From Gloeopeniophorella convolvens (lineage: Eukaryota; Basidiomycota; Agaricomycetes; Russulales), in NCBI GenBank assembly GCA_022496205.1, contig WTXD01000081.1, positions 34,259 through 98,258 on the forward strand: DNA of 64,000 nucleotides. Reading direction: 5' to 3'. This document shows positions 48,401 through 59,300 of the stretch, piece after piece. Below the pieces are notes generated by a model, which saw nothing but the letters and a program-made list of their open reading frames with translations, searched no databases and was not told the DNA's origin. A program made the position numbers and the translations under genes. Within the stretch, counting starts at the first letter, position 1. The number at the start of each line of letters is the position of its first letter.

Positions 48401-50030
48401 TTTGACGTGTTGCAATGCCGCGTCTAACGTAGGTAACCGCTCAAGGTACATCGAGTATGTGTCTCGATCGAGCAGAACGAGAAGGAGTTTCTCATTCTCA
48501 AGCAGTCGGGAAAACCTAACATAGCGAGTCAGTGAGATGCGTAATGACAGAGAGACACAAATTTCTTACACGATCGCCACCCCCACCGGCAGGTGGAATT
48601 CTGAGGATAGGTGGTCGTTCACGGTGGGACTGGGGACGTGCGTGACGTCTAATTGCATACTGTGCTTGTCATCGCTCGAAAGATGCATGGGGTGAACGCG
48701 GAATCTAAGCTTCGGGTCCTGAGGAGCCTCTCGACGACCAGTGACCTTATACTCTGTCCGGGACGTGTTAGCGTTGCATAATGTCATTGGTGAAAACATA
48801 CCCTGACGTCCACCATAGGAATATTTGCCGCTACCCACATCGAGGTGGTTGAGATACAGCAATCTGCAAGAAATTAATGTCTCGTTGGGGCAATGCCGAT
48901 CTACTCACGGTTTCGACTGACTCGCGAATTCCTCATTGAGCTCGCGAATGAGCTGAAGTAGCGCTTCCTTCAACGCTTTGCCCTTCCCCGCCTCAGTCTC
49001 ACGCTGTAACATGATTCTGCAGTGGTTCTGTTGCATCCGTAGGACGGAATGAGCGGTTTTGTGAGCTGTGGATTCTATCAAGGAAGACAAGTAGGAATGT
49101 GCCAGGGCCTCGACTTCATGGATGGCGGGCTGAAGACCCTGGTGGTCCTCATCTTTCAAGCCGGTCAGGAAGTCGGAATCACGAATGTGCGTTGCCACGT
49201 CCTTCATCTCATTCTTGAACGACTCCTCTTCGTCATCGTCCGGCCCAGAAAAGACTATCTTGAACGCTCGAGACCAGACGGTCTGTGATTTCTTGTCTTT
49301 CGACTTGGGCAAGACTTGCTTTGCATACTTGAGGTCGCCTTCAGATAAAAGGGCTTCGATGAGTTCGGCTTGTTGCTCAGCTCGTAGACCAGGGTGCTTC
49401 TGAAGAAGATGGTGGGCGAAGATGAGACGCTCCTTCAAGAACTGGTAGTCGTGCGCTTTGATAGTGCCGAACTTAGCTTGCTCGGAGGACTTTCTATAGA
49501 TATTCGTGAAGTCTGGATAGAGTTGCTCGAGCTGAGCAAGCTGTGTCGATGCTGTAAGGAAAGGTGAGGCGAGTGGGACTGATGGTGGAGGCGTCCCCAC
49601 CATGCACCCTTTGATCCCTGTCCAAGCTTTCGGGGGTTGATCCAGAGCGTAGACTACCAGGGTCCAATGATCTGCGATACACGGAGAATTTAGTGAAGGT
49701 GCGATAAATAATCAACGGAGCTTACGGGAAAAGGTTGGCGACATTCTCCGCGAAATTCACTCGAATCGTGTCTTGCAGCGACGCCAAACTCCGTTCCAAA
49801 TCCTGCAAGACAGCTTCCTGCCTCTCGTCATGCTCTCTTTTGAACTTGTCCTCGATTCTTTGCCCCTCTGAACGCCATTTACGGTGTTGATTAGGAAAAG
49901 CCTTCGCAAGGGACACATTCATTAGAGCGCCGATAGCATTCTCGTCGAGATCCTCAGATAAAACCAACGCGTTGTCCGTCCTGCCGGAGCAATTAACCTA
50001 GCACAGTACAACAAGAGCGGAATATTTACA
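42437..50030. repeat. Large paralogous duplication: gene I block, partner at about 56303-63965
   Basis: The two giant GTPase genes align exon by exon with conserved intron positions. Similarity is very uneven. Around the 125-nt intron at 43794-43918 and its partner at 57663-57787 the DNA is nearly identical, introns included. In the 5' third, the helical region before the propeller-like part, the proteins share only about half their residues. The 3' border is sharp: likeness ends about 40 bp beyond the stop codons. The 5' border is outside the window on the gene II side. Confidence 0.85.
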
Positions 50031-51553
50031 CAAGTTGTAGAAGACCGAGATGATTGTATGTCCGTCGGTCGAGAGGTTCGGACAGGATGGTTCGTTGAAC
50101 GTAGGTCGCCGTTAGGAAACCTTGCGTAGTTTCTCCGGACAGGAGACGAGGCTTAGGGATTTCGACATCTGTCCCATGATCGTCCGTGACAGGATCCGAA
50201 GTGGAGATGTGGGGAGAATGTATCTTCGATAGATCAGACGTCAATGTGCTGAAGAGCGAATGGATGCAGCACCTGGAATCCAGAACGCGTGACGGCGCTC
50301 TCTTCTTGCTCGTGCGTTTTTGAGACCACGAATGTGAACAATCGATCAGAGTCTCCAGGGTCCATGTCAATGGATTCAGTATCACTGCCATCCTCGTTCC
50401 ACACTATAGAAGCCGAGTGCTCCGGGGAAAGTAGAGCAACGACTTGATCGCATATTTTTGTCAGATACCTATGCCATCAGAGTGAGCGAATAGCCTGTGG
50501 TGGCCCGCCAAAGATGGCTCGCCTCATGAATGTGATGCGGTTACGGCGGACGGACGAGGGGGCAGAATCACTCCATGTCAAGTCCTCCGGCCAATATATG
50601 ATATAATGGCGTTCGCCTCCAGGTGTCAGCGGGTCCGCAACGACTACGTAGATACCAGATTGAAGGGTAAGCTGTGACTGGCTGACGTTGGCCGGGGCAA
50701 CTAGGAGCCGAGCGCTTATGAAGTTGTTAAGTATTAAGGTCACCAGTCGCAAGCGAAAGACACTTACGCAGCTTCGTCGACGGCGCCAATGGACACAAGG
50801 AGGCGCGCGATTTCTGTTTTGGAGCCATACACACCGAGCGGCTTGATCATCAGCCTATCGAGGGTCTTGAAATCGACTTTAGTGATGGAACTATATGCCC
50901 CTGGGGACATGGCGTTGATGAAGCGCTGGAGGGATTCTTGAGCGATGATGATCTTCTCGACTGATAGAACGCGATGATTCAGCATGAAATCTATGGACAT
51001 GAAGATTTCTTGCCGTATCCGTTGCTGCCCGTCTCATTGATAAGTTTCAGAATCTGGTACATGCTCCTAACCGCTAGAGCTAGGCCCAGCGGTGGACAGA
51101 TAGGAACACCGCTGGTTCGCGTAGTTTGCTCCTGGTCAACATTTTTGGGGTTGGCTGGTTTCCGACTAGGGCTGGCTGTTGAGAAGGATGTTACAGCTCA
51201 TGCCCGGTACTGATATGTGGGGCCTCATACCTTCATGTTGAGAAGTATGTCCATCCTGCATCCTGGTATCTTCGTCAGGGAGATCAATACCAAGAAGTAA
51301 TTGCGGATTGTCTGTAGAGTCGAAAAGATGCAGCTTTAGAGAGTTCTCAAATTAGGGGCACTAATGGATCATCACATACCAATGGGTGGCACCGGCAAAC
51401 CGACGGCGATAGTGATGCTTTCGCGCGAGCCGACTGGAACAAAACTTATATAAGCAACCGAAGCCCGTGCTGCGGCGGTCACTCACCAGGTATGCCCGGA
51501 GGATCGACCTCCATGGGCGAGAGGAAAAGGTTTGGGGGGATAAAGGAGCCCAT
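42478..51553 (-). CDS. Giant VLIG-like GTPase with Cys-rich region and C-terminal vWA domain, copy I
   Basis: Many small exons. The first nine are 51553-51487, 51433-51380, 51311-51231, 51175-51072, 51024-50768, 50714-50523, 50468-50273, 50223-50030 and 49980-49726. The last is 42549-42478. The ATG at 51553 is the best start, not certain. Order: unknown N-terminal region; helical region; propeller-like region (about 48500-47600); G domain with P-loop GQQSVGKS (47045-47022), then VALDFEGVDSVERS and LVLFRNNFAFSRD; helical linker; zinc-binding-type Cys/His repeats (about 45540-43530), e.g. HDCQSDHKCAYNCVFC; and a vWA domain with MIDAS DRSGSMS, split by an intron, plus GGTNFAAALRAG. The G domain is closest to VLIG/GBP-type large GTPases. 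Cell role unknown. A one-base loss at 43511-43520, relative to copy II, breaks the frame just before the vWA domain. Introns 50522-50469 and 42605-42550 have GC donors. Confidence 0.8.
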
Positions 51554-52510
51554 AGAGATGGAGGTCTGGCCAAGCGGTGTGGCGCTCTGGGAGCGTTAAG
51601 AGAGGCCCAACGCGCGCGATCGAGGCTGACCTCGATCAAGAGCTCGGCAGAAACGGAGATACAGGCTCTCAAAAGTCAGGCGGTCCATCTCGATACGGCG
51701 GCGATTCACTCATGCAACCGTCGCTCAGGTCTTCCAACTGCTCCGTGGAGAATCAGGGCCCCTGTGATGACAAGCCACGATTGCTGCGAACAGAAATGGG
51801 AATGCCGCATGTCAAGGGTTCTGCTGCGGAGTCGTCGATAAACCTCAAGGTATCGTACGAAGTCAGATAACAGATAGCCTGGGGCAACGGGACATAGCAC
51901 AAGTGAATCGGACAACACGGTTGTGAGGGATGTGAATGTCAGGAGAACGCCGACACGTTGCCGACACGTCAACCACGAGGCCACCGGCCACCGTTCGAGC
52001 CACCAGGATCCGCTAGGATCCACCTCGCGGCTCGCCGGCGTGCTACCGCGTGTGCTATAGACGAGACTCCTCCGGACTGGAAGGCACACAGGAGACAGGT
52101 ATAATTGTAAGGAACTCACGCGCTCGATGAAGTCGGGGAAGTCTCACCGAGGATTGCACAGAACTTCGAGAAACCCGGGGGTCGCATGAGTGCTGCCTTT
52201 CTACGTAGGATCCACAGCAAGTGAACTCTGAAGACACCAGAAGAAACAAAAAAGAAACATGCACGTCGAGTTGACATGTAGATGAGCATGATCAACACAT
52301 AGTTGTGATGTGGCGGCGGAGTAAGGCTCGGTAGCCTGGGCTCGGTGGTCCGCCGCCAAGACGGCTTCAGGCGGTCAGGCAAGCGGAGGCAAGCGGATGC
52401 CCGGCTTTCCCCGAATATATACAAAGTCCTACCAAGCGAGTTCTGCGTACGTAATAAACGCGTCGAGGGCAACCGGCGACACGGCTTGCGTCCAGCAACC
52501 CACAACCTCC
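51554..52510. other. Divergent intergenic region between GTPase gene I and the RBR gene
   Basis: About 960 bp between two divergent starts, so both promoters lie here. Between 51600 and 51870 both strands have coding-like frames; the minus strand could hold an extra 5' exon of gene I (e.g. RLTFESLYLRFCRALDR), but no splice chain could be fixed. The 158-codon minus-strand frame at 52116-52592 overlaps the RBR start and has no motif. Confidence 0.45.
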
Positions 52511-54786
52511 ATGAGTACGATAGGTCTGCGACACACCCATCTTCGGGGGCCGGATAAGCTCGTGCCAAGGACCTATCGCAGCTCGACAACACCGGACGAT
52601 GCAGAACAGATTATTTCACACAATGGTACCAGCCAATACAGCAAAGGCGGATCCGGAACAGCCGCTTGTGGGCTCGCAGCATTAAATTTTGCTAGGCTCG
52701 TATTTTCGAAGGAAAATGAGGGCCTTAAAGATACAGCACTCTTGCAGGCTGTGTTGGCCCGGGAGTTCTCCGAGGTGAGATGACGCTTCCGCATTGTTAT
52801 TCGCCGGATAGCAGCTCATTTTTCCAACCAGGAAACTACGGGGATATGCACGCTGTGGTCCGACAATCTCCATCTCGAAGTCGAGGACATCTGTCGCGTT
52901 CCTTTATTTGAGAAGACGCTCAAGCTCAGGGGAGCGAGATACGAGCATCCCAGCTTTGCTGAGTTCGAAGCCTTGCTAACGTAAGCAGTTATTGAGCGCC
53001 CACTGTATATGTCCAAGCGCTGGCGCTGACTTCGAGTTCACAACCTCTTCAGAGATTTGGATGCTCTTAATTCCTCGGCAGTCGCCACAATACTCGGCCT
53101 CCAGAAATATTAGCATGTCTCAAGCTTCGAGTTTCAGGACGAAGCACTTTCGTCATCTTCGATTCCCACCCGCGCCCGTCACTTTACCCGAACGGGGCAG
53201 GATTGATCGTCAACCAGTCCGTCGAACACGCCGCCCGTCGGCTTGCAGAGCTACTCCCATCCATCGACTTCTCAGACAGTGATCTGCAATGGCAGGCGCA
53301 ACTTCTCGCCAACTTCAGTGCCCACGTGTTTGTGTCGTGTGGACATGGCATGTCTACAGAGATACTATGGCAGGCCGTAGTTGAGTCCAGCCTCACGCAA
53401 CTGTCGATGCAGGCAGAGATCGCCAACCTGAAGATTCAAACAAGAGAGAGAGAGCGACTTGAACAGGAACTTGAGGAGGCAGAGGAACGCATCCGACAAC
53501 AAGAGAAGTTGATCAAGAGGCTTCAGTCGAGCCACGGCGACACAACCAAGCCTCGAACTCCCTCCTACATCCCGCGTCCTCCGTCTTCACCTCAGACATC
53601 CCACCGCCACTCAACTACTGCTTCTCCATCTTCCACGAAGCCTCCACACACATTCGCTGCTACGTCTCCATTTGCAGACTCGCAGCCATCGCATATCGTC
53701 CGAAGTGGCACGCCCGCGTCCCCTGCAGATTCGGATAGTAGTCTTTCCTTCGCGGTCCGTCTTCAACAGCAGTTCAATGCCGAAGATCGTGCATTGTCTG
53801 CTCAGCGCGCTCAACTCTCTAAGCACATTCAGCGCGTATTCGAGTGTGGCGTTTGCATGGAGGAAATGCCTGAAGACTCGATTACACGACTCGATCCCTG
53901 CAGCCATGCCTTCTGTCGCGATTGTGTGCGTACCTATGTCGCATCGTGCCTCAAGAGCCACAAATTTCCCATACTCTGCCCCACCTGCACGGCGGGCAAG
54001 GGAAAGGGAAAGGGTGAAGTTGGCCGTGAGTCCCTTTATGGTTTCCTGGGATGCTGGCTTATGTAATGCGTTTTACAGAGGTGTCACAGCCCCTCGCCCT
54101 GGACCTAGGATTGACCGACGAGCAGTACAGCATTTGGACCGAGATGGAGATGGTTACGTTCTCGGTCCTTCTGTCTTGTCGAAAGTACGCCTCGATCATA
54201 TCGCTTTCCCCGCTCTGCTTACGCTCAAGATAGGTGCCAGCGTTCAATGTTTGTTGCTAGAGACGAGCACGATGAGGCGCGCATCCTCGCGTGTCCTCTG
54301 CCAGACTGCAACTATGCGTGGTGCAAGCAGTGCCAGCAAGGTATCAATTTTGATGGACCTCAGCATTCCTGCGATGGCACGTCGGAGCTAGATCACCTGA
54401 TGAAACAGAATGGATGGAAGTATTGCCCGAGTACGTGCGCTTCTGCATGCTGTCATTTACAACTTTAATTTTGTCTTCTTAGCGTGCAATACGCCTATCC
54501 AGAAGATAGACGGATGCAACCATATGTCGGTGCGTCAGTCCAATTTGGTCATCCCAGTGCGATGACTGACTCGGCCCAGTGTATGGCCGCTGCATGTAAC
54601 ACGTGCGTTGTCGTTGCCGCATCGGCGAGAGCATTAGCTCTAAGTTCTAACTTTACACTTGCCGTCAGACACTTCTGCTACCTCTGCGGGGATCTGATCG
54701 CCAGGTCCGCCCTTGGCCCGGAAATCAAGGTCGCAGTATCGAAACATTTCAGCAAGAAGTGCTTGCTTTTCGAAATACCAGATTAG
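52511..54786 (+). CDS. RBR-type E3 ubiquitin ligase fused to an N-terminal cysteine-protease-like (possible deubiquitinase) domain
   Basis: Exons 52511-52774, 52832-52980, 53082-54025, 54079-54184, 54234-54430, 54483-54529, 54580-54602 and 54669-54786 sum to 1848 nt, 615 residues. Residues 40-190 resemble a cysteine protease: Gln42 and Cys53 in SQYSKGGSGTAACGLAALNF, and Asp165-x-His167 in TFVIFDSHPRP with a following NGAG. This Gln, Cys and D-x-H layout is that of the peptidase C76 (tegument-type) deubiquitinases. A coiled coil follows (LEQELEEAEERIRQQEKLIKR), then a Ser/Pro linker. RING1 is CGVCMEEMPEDS to CPTC. The IBR includes CPLPDCNYAWCKQC. RING2 is CNTPIQKIDGCNHMSC to HFCYLCG with the expected catalytic Cys in GCNHM. 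An alternative exon 3 start at 53053 gives a better match to a continuous domain (DLDALNSSAVATI) but is then one base out of frame. Substrates are unknown. Confidence 0.88.
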
Positions 54787-56343
54787 AATAGCAAGTTCTT
54801 GCGGGCGAGACACGCCCAATCACTCACTCTAACTTTACTTACCCATCTTACCGCCGCCTTCTTGATACCCACCAGGCTGCTACCGGGCTGCTACCGGGCA
54901 GCGCATCTTGTATCTACCCCGTATATGTATCCCACCATCTAACTGTGTTCTTGCTACAACACCTGCCCCTGTGTTTAGATCTAGGTCTCTTCGTTCGCAG
55001 GCTACGCCTCGGCGAGTGCATGTTCGTCGAAGGATCCTCAGCTGTGTATGCGCTGCAATATACCTTTGCTTTGGGTGAGTGGCCGCTCCGGTTAAGGAAT
55101 TGCACGCTGATGGTACGCTGATTTGTTGGACGCTTAGGCCCAGTCAGAAAAGATATCGTAGACCCAACGCTTGACGTGGCCATAAGTCTGGACTTGCCTT
55201 GCGCGTGTTTTCTTTCGACCCTCCGGCTACCTACCTCGAATACGCCCTCGGATATACGGAAGGTCGAAACGAGACGGATCTTCAACAAAGTGGGAGCATT
55301 TGAGGCGCTGCGTCTTGGCCTCGGCATGGCGTCTGCGTTGAAACGTGAAGGCGCCCGGTGTCGGAAGCAGTGCCACTGCATTCTTTTTACGTCCTGAGTC
55401 GCGCTGAATCTATGGGCAGGTGAGTTCGGATGAAGCAACTCCCCGACTCTGGCGAGATAGAAGACGTCCAGAACGCTGTCCGAGTCGAGACGGGCGGGCC
55501 CCGCAATACGATGCTGCTGCGCCTTCGCAGAGCTTCACAGTCAAGTGACACGACATATCCGTCGTGTCCTCACCTGATCAGATTGTCATGCTGTCCCCCT
55601 TGATTGAGCGATAGGAACGCCACGGGCACTCAGGTGTGTATGTGTTCTTCCTCGTCGAAAAATAAAACTCCTTCATGTCTGGCCGCACAGAACGTTGGGT
55701 CGCGACTCTGCTCCGTGGTAGTGACTCTTAGTGACTGCGTCGGATCTAACCGGCCCCTCGGCCCGCTCGGCTAATGCATATGCCCGAGCCGGTGCTGAGC
55801 GTTGCCTGCGCTGTAGAGCGTCCACTGCACCCGGGGTGCTCGATCCTCTCCAGTCTATTGTGTCCTGAAACGTTCCGTCCGGGGTAGAAGCTCCACCACC
55901 GACGCGTGAACAATCGTCGATAATGGGTTTATGGCGCAGTCGGGTGATGGACATTGGAGCGAGAAGCACGAGAAGGCCGTCTGGTGCTTCCACCCAGTAA
56001 GCACATCCACTGTCTAGTCCTAGGCCATCCATTCGCACTGCAGAGCTATTGAATAACGTCTCGGTTCTCAGACCGCATGGAAACAAGCGTCATGTTGCAT
56101 ACGCTGTGATCTGCTTCGATCAGGTCGAGCGAAGCTTAATGGTCATTCGGCGCCTCCCGTGTAAGGCCTCCGGTCCCTGTGGGACCGTATTACGCAAGAC
56201 CTGTATAGTTATTACTAAGCCTAGCGTAGTGAGGGTCCTCCGATACGACGTGGAAACGTTGCGCGTTTGCTGCAGAGTGAGAGTACATTCATAAACCTGC
56301 TGTGACATAACATCGATTACTATCGGACCAGTACCGCCATCGT
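54787..56343. other. Region between the RBR gene and giant GTPase gene II
   Basis: The RBR gene ends at 54786. A short spliced coding-like fragment lies at 55020-55397 and is listed separately. From 55400 to 56300 I see no recognisable gene; a 137-codon minus-strand frame (55673-56086) has no motif. The short repeat GCTGCTACCGGG occurs twice at about 54877-54898. The last 40 bases belong to the duplicated 3' flank of gene II. Confidence 0.45.
55020..55397 (+). CDS. Hypothetical spliced fragment, possibly a gene remnant
   Basis: Two exons in phase: 55020-55074 and 55138-55397, joined across a 63-nt intron with good GT and AG ends. The frame is also open upstream to about 54942 without an ATG. 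The translation (e.g. LRLGECMFVEGSSAVYALQY, then GPVRKDIVDPTLDVAISLDL) is protein-like, with normal composition and no low complexity. I recognise no family. The lack of a clear start and the small size suggest the end of a larger or decayed gene. It sits 230 bp after the RBR gene on the same strand but has its own frame and is separated by a stop. Confidence 0.3.
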
Positions 56344-59300
56344 TCAATGCAGCAGCGAGCCCCGTGGCTTCCTCAGCGACTCGGCGATTCCCAGGAACGT
56401 CTCTGCCAGTCGCACCTGCAGTAGTGGAGTCTACATGAGCATTTTGGCCTACCGAAGTGTAGAATGACTTGCCGTGTCAAGAGCGACAGAGAAAGAAGAA
56501 GAAACATTTGCTGTCGCAGGCATCAAAGGGTCACGCGGTGCATTGTTCTGGATCTCCAGTGCAAGCTGCGCCATTCTGCGGAGCGAGGAAGACGACGTAT
56601 CGGGCCCAAAGGAGACTGAATGGAAAGACAACGGCTTTCTGTATAATCGATGAGCTTCTCCCCCTGTATGACGAACAAAGCGAACATACCCTAGCTGAAT
56701 GGCAGAGCGACAAACATCCTGAATAGACTCATCTGGTACGGAGCATTCTCCGTCGGAGAGGAAGATCATGATGGGCGTCCTAGGTGTGTAGGTGGTGAGC
56801 CGACACCAGACTAATGAAACGAAGTAAAAAAACGAGCCTTTCTGTGCTCCAGTGCGACGACATGACTGTCTGACCGGCGCGCAGCGCGGCTGCAAAGTTC
56901 GTACCACCACGTGCCTGGTGCCCCAGTACGGCGCTGAGCAATTGATCTGGGGAACTGGTGAAGTCATTGGTGACCCCATGCGCGATTTGGTGGTCGAACA
57001 AAACGACACTGTATGCGTCACGGCGCGCGGCAGTTGCTTGTTGACCAGCTGCAACAGCGACCTGGCGAGCAGACCAAAAGCTGTACAGGGCAGAATACAC
57101 CGCACCGAGCCTGTTGTTAGCCCTTTGCCTAATGAGATTCGTCGCGGGCGAGTTGTCCAAAGGACGCCTATCATTGGAAGACATCGAACCGGATCTATGT
57201 AGATCTCAGCCATGCCACATCAGTGGTCGATTCAAACGTGGACACGACCTGTCGATAACAAATATCCTATTGTACAAATCGGGAGGAGTGTGAGCGTTCC
57301 AGGGGCCATTGGCACGTAAGAATTATCAACGTACACATGGAATGCTTGCTGCATCACAACCGGGTTCCTACAGTCGAACATATGACCATCGTTGGAAATG
57401 TAACCGAGACCAGTGACTGGATCGTTCGGGTTACAAGGAGGATGGAACATAGGCAAGGTGCAGAACGATGGCTGTCCATTATTTGCTGCGTGCTCCGGAC
57501 CTGCGAGTGCCAGGTAAGCCGCAGAGACTAGCGGGATACCTTGTACTGCGGCGTACCAGAACACATCGCGTCACTGCAGCAGACCATGAGCGTCAGATCT
57601 ACGTTCAGCAGCTGGTACACACCATTTCGCAAAGTTCGCTTGCTCATCACGGGTATAAGGGTCTGATTGACTAGTTCAGTCTACGTCACCATGGGGAAAA
57701 TCTGTATTCTTGACCTTTGAACCCTGAGAGGGAAGTTTAGACCAAATTTAGATAGAAAAGGGACTAAGGAGTGATTGATTGACATACCTGTCCTTCGCCA
57801 ATACAAGTTGTGAGTGATGAAATCTTTCGGCTTGTTTGGGTCGGGAACCATCTTCTGGCCGAGATGTTGTACTTCTGGGTCATTGCAGTTCCTTTCCTCG
57901 TCGGCGCGGCAGTACGAGATGTGGGCGTGCCTGCCCATAGATGAACAGACGAGGTTGCACATCATGGGAGCTCCTTCATCGTTAGAGGAGAACTTGCGAC
58001 CACCGAGTTCGAGGCTTGTTCCGTCGGGGCCATCGACGGCCCAGCGAGTCTGCGTCATGGAGCCGTGGCTGGTCTCGTGTTCCTGTTGAGCATGTCCTTA
58101 CAGCATCGAAAGTCGTCTCAGTGGCTCCTATCGCGGATGAGTATAGGCAATTCTCTCACCAAGTGGCAGGGTACAGAAGTAACCGCAATTGTCGCAGCTG
58201 CAACAATATTCAAAAGGTAAAGCAGTATCATGGGAGTGAGAGGAGGATTGGCGCACCGTGCCTCACAGAAATGAAACGGTTTGTCTTTGGTATGAATATG
58301 CGCACCTGGGTGAGACGTATTCCCCGGTTCAACCGTCTTAGCGCATGGGAGCCGGCGTGCAACTGCGTGGGAGTCAACGAAACTGCAGGGTACGAGAGCG
58401 GTATCAAACGAACCTTGTGTATACTTGAAGCGGAAAGTCGGAAAGTCAACGATGAGGAACGTCTTTCTAAGCTCTTAAATGATTCAACACACCTTCGTAT
58501 ACTGGAACGTTTCGTGTCTTCCGGTAAAGGTAGCCTCGATGGATTGAGGAGATGTGTCGATCTGGCAGGTTCCCGGGGCAGAGCATACTGACGGGCATGG
58601 ATGTGCCTCTCTGTTGCCAGGTATCAGTAACGACCCCTTCTATGGCGAGTATCGAATGCCAACTGACCCGCACAGATGGTGCTCGTCGGGTTCGAGTCCG
58701 TGAAGATGTGGCTGATCGCACAGACGCTTGCAGAGTTCGCATGTCGCGGGGCACAGTCGAGTATCGCATGAATGGACGTCGTGATCCTGGTCGCTGCAGA
58801 AATCGAAGTTCCGGTCCATCAATGCCGAACTCCAGTCAGGAATACTCAATCATACCTTGGGATACTGCAGCTCTCCGGACAAGAGTACGTTTTTCCACCC
58901 TGCATTTTCATTCTTCTGAGGGCGCACGGCTGTGGAGGAGGTCAATCGAAATGGGGAGAGGACCCACAGATGCTAGACAGCTCACCTCGCCGCACATGTG
59001 CACAAGGGCGGAACACAGATGCTCGTCGTCGTCGTGTCCGATGAACTGAAATCTCATTAATACGAGCAGTTCGTCTTCTCAGAGGAAGTGACGCGCCTTG
59101 GTGCATTCACCCAAGCAGCCTCGCTTGCTCGCCAGCTTGCACACCTCGCCACATAGGTGATCGCCAACAGAACAGCTACACGACTATGAGGTACAATTTA
59201 AGAATTTGGCATGACAGCGACGCACATGTGTTTTCCGGGATGGCCCGCGCTGTGGGGACTTCAGCTACGTGAAAGGTGAATCGAATGAGAGACTCACGGG

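Noticed and set aside
52116..52592. 158-codon minus-strand frame
   Set aside because: It overlaps the first exon of the RBR gene in antisense and has no motif; the RBR exon is supported by splice phase and domain content.
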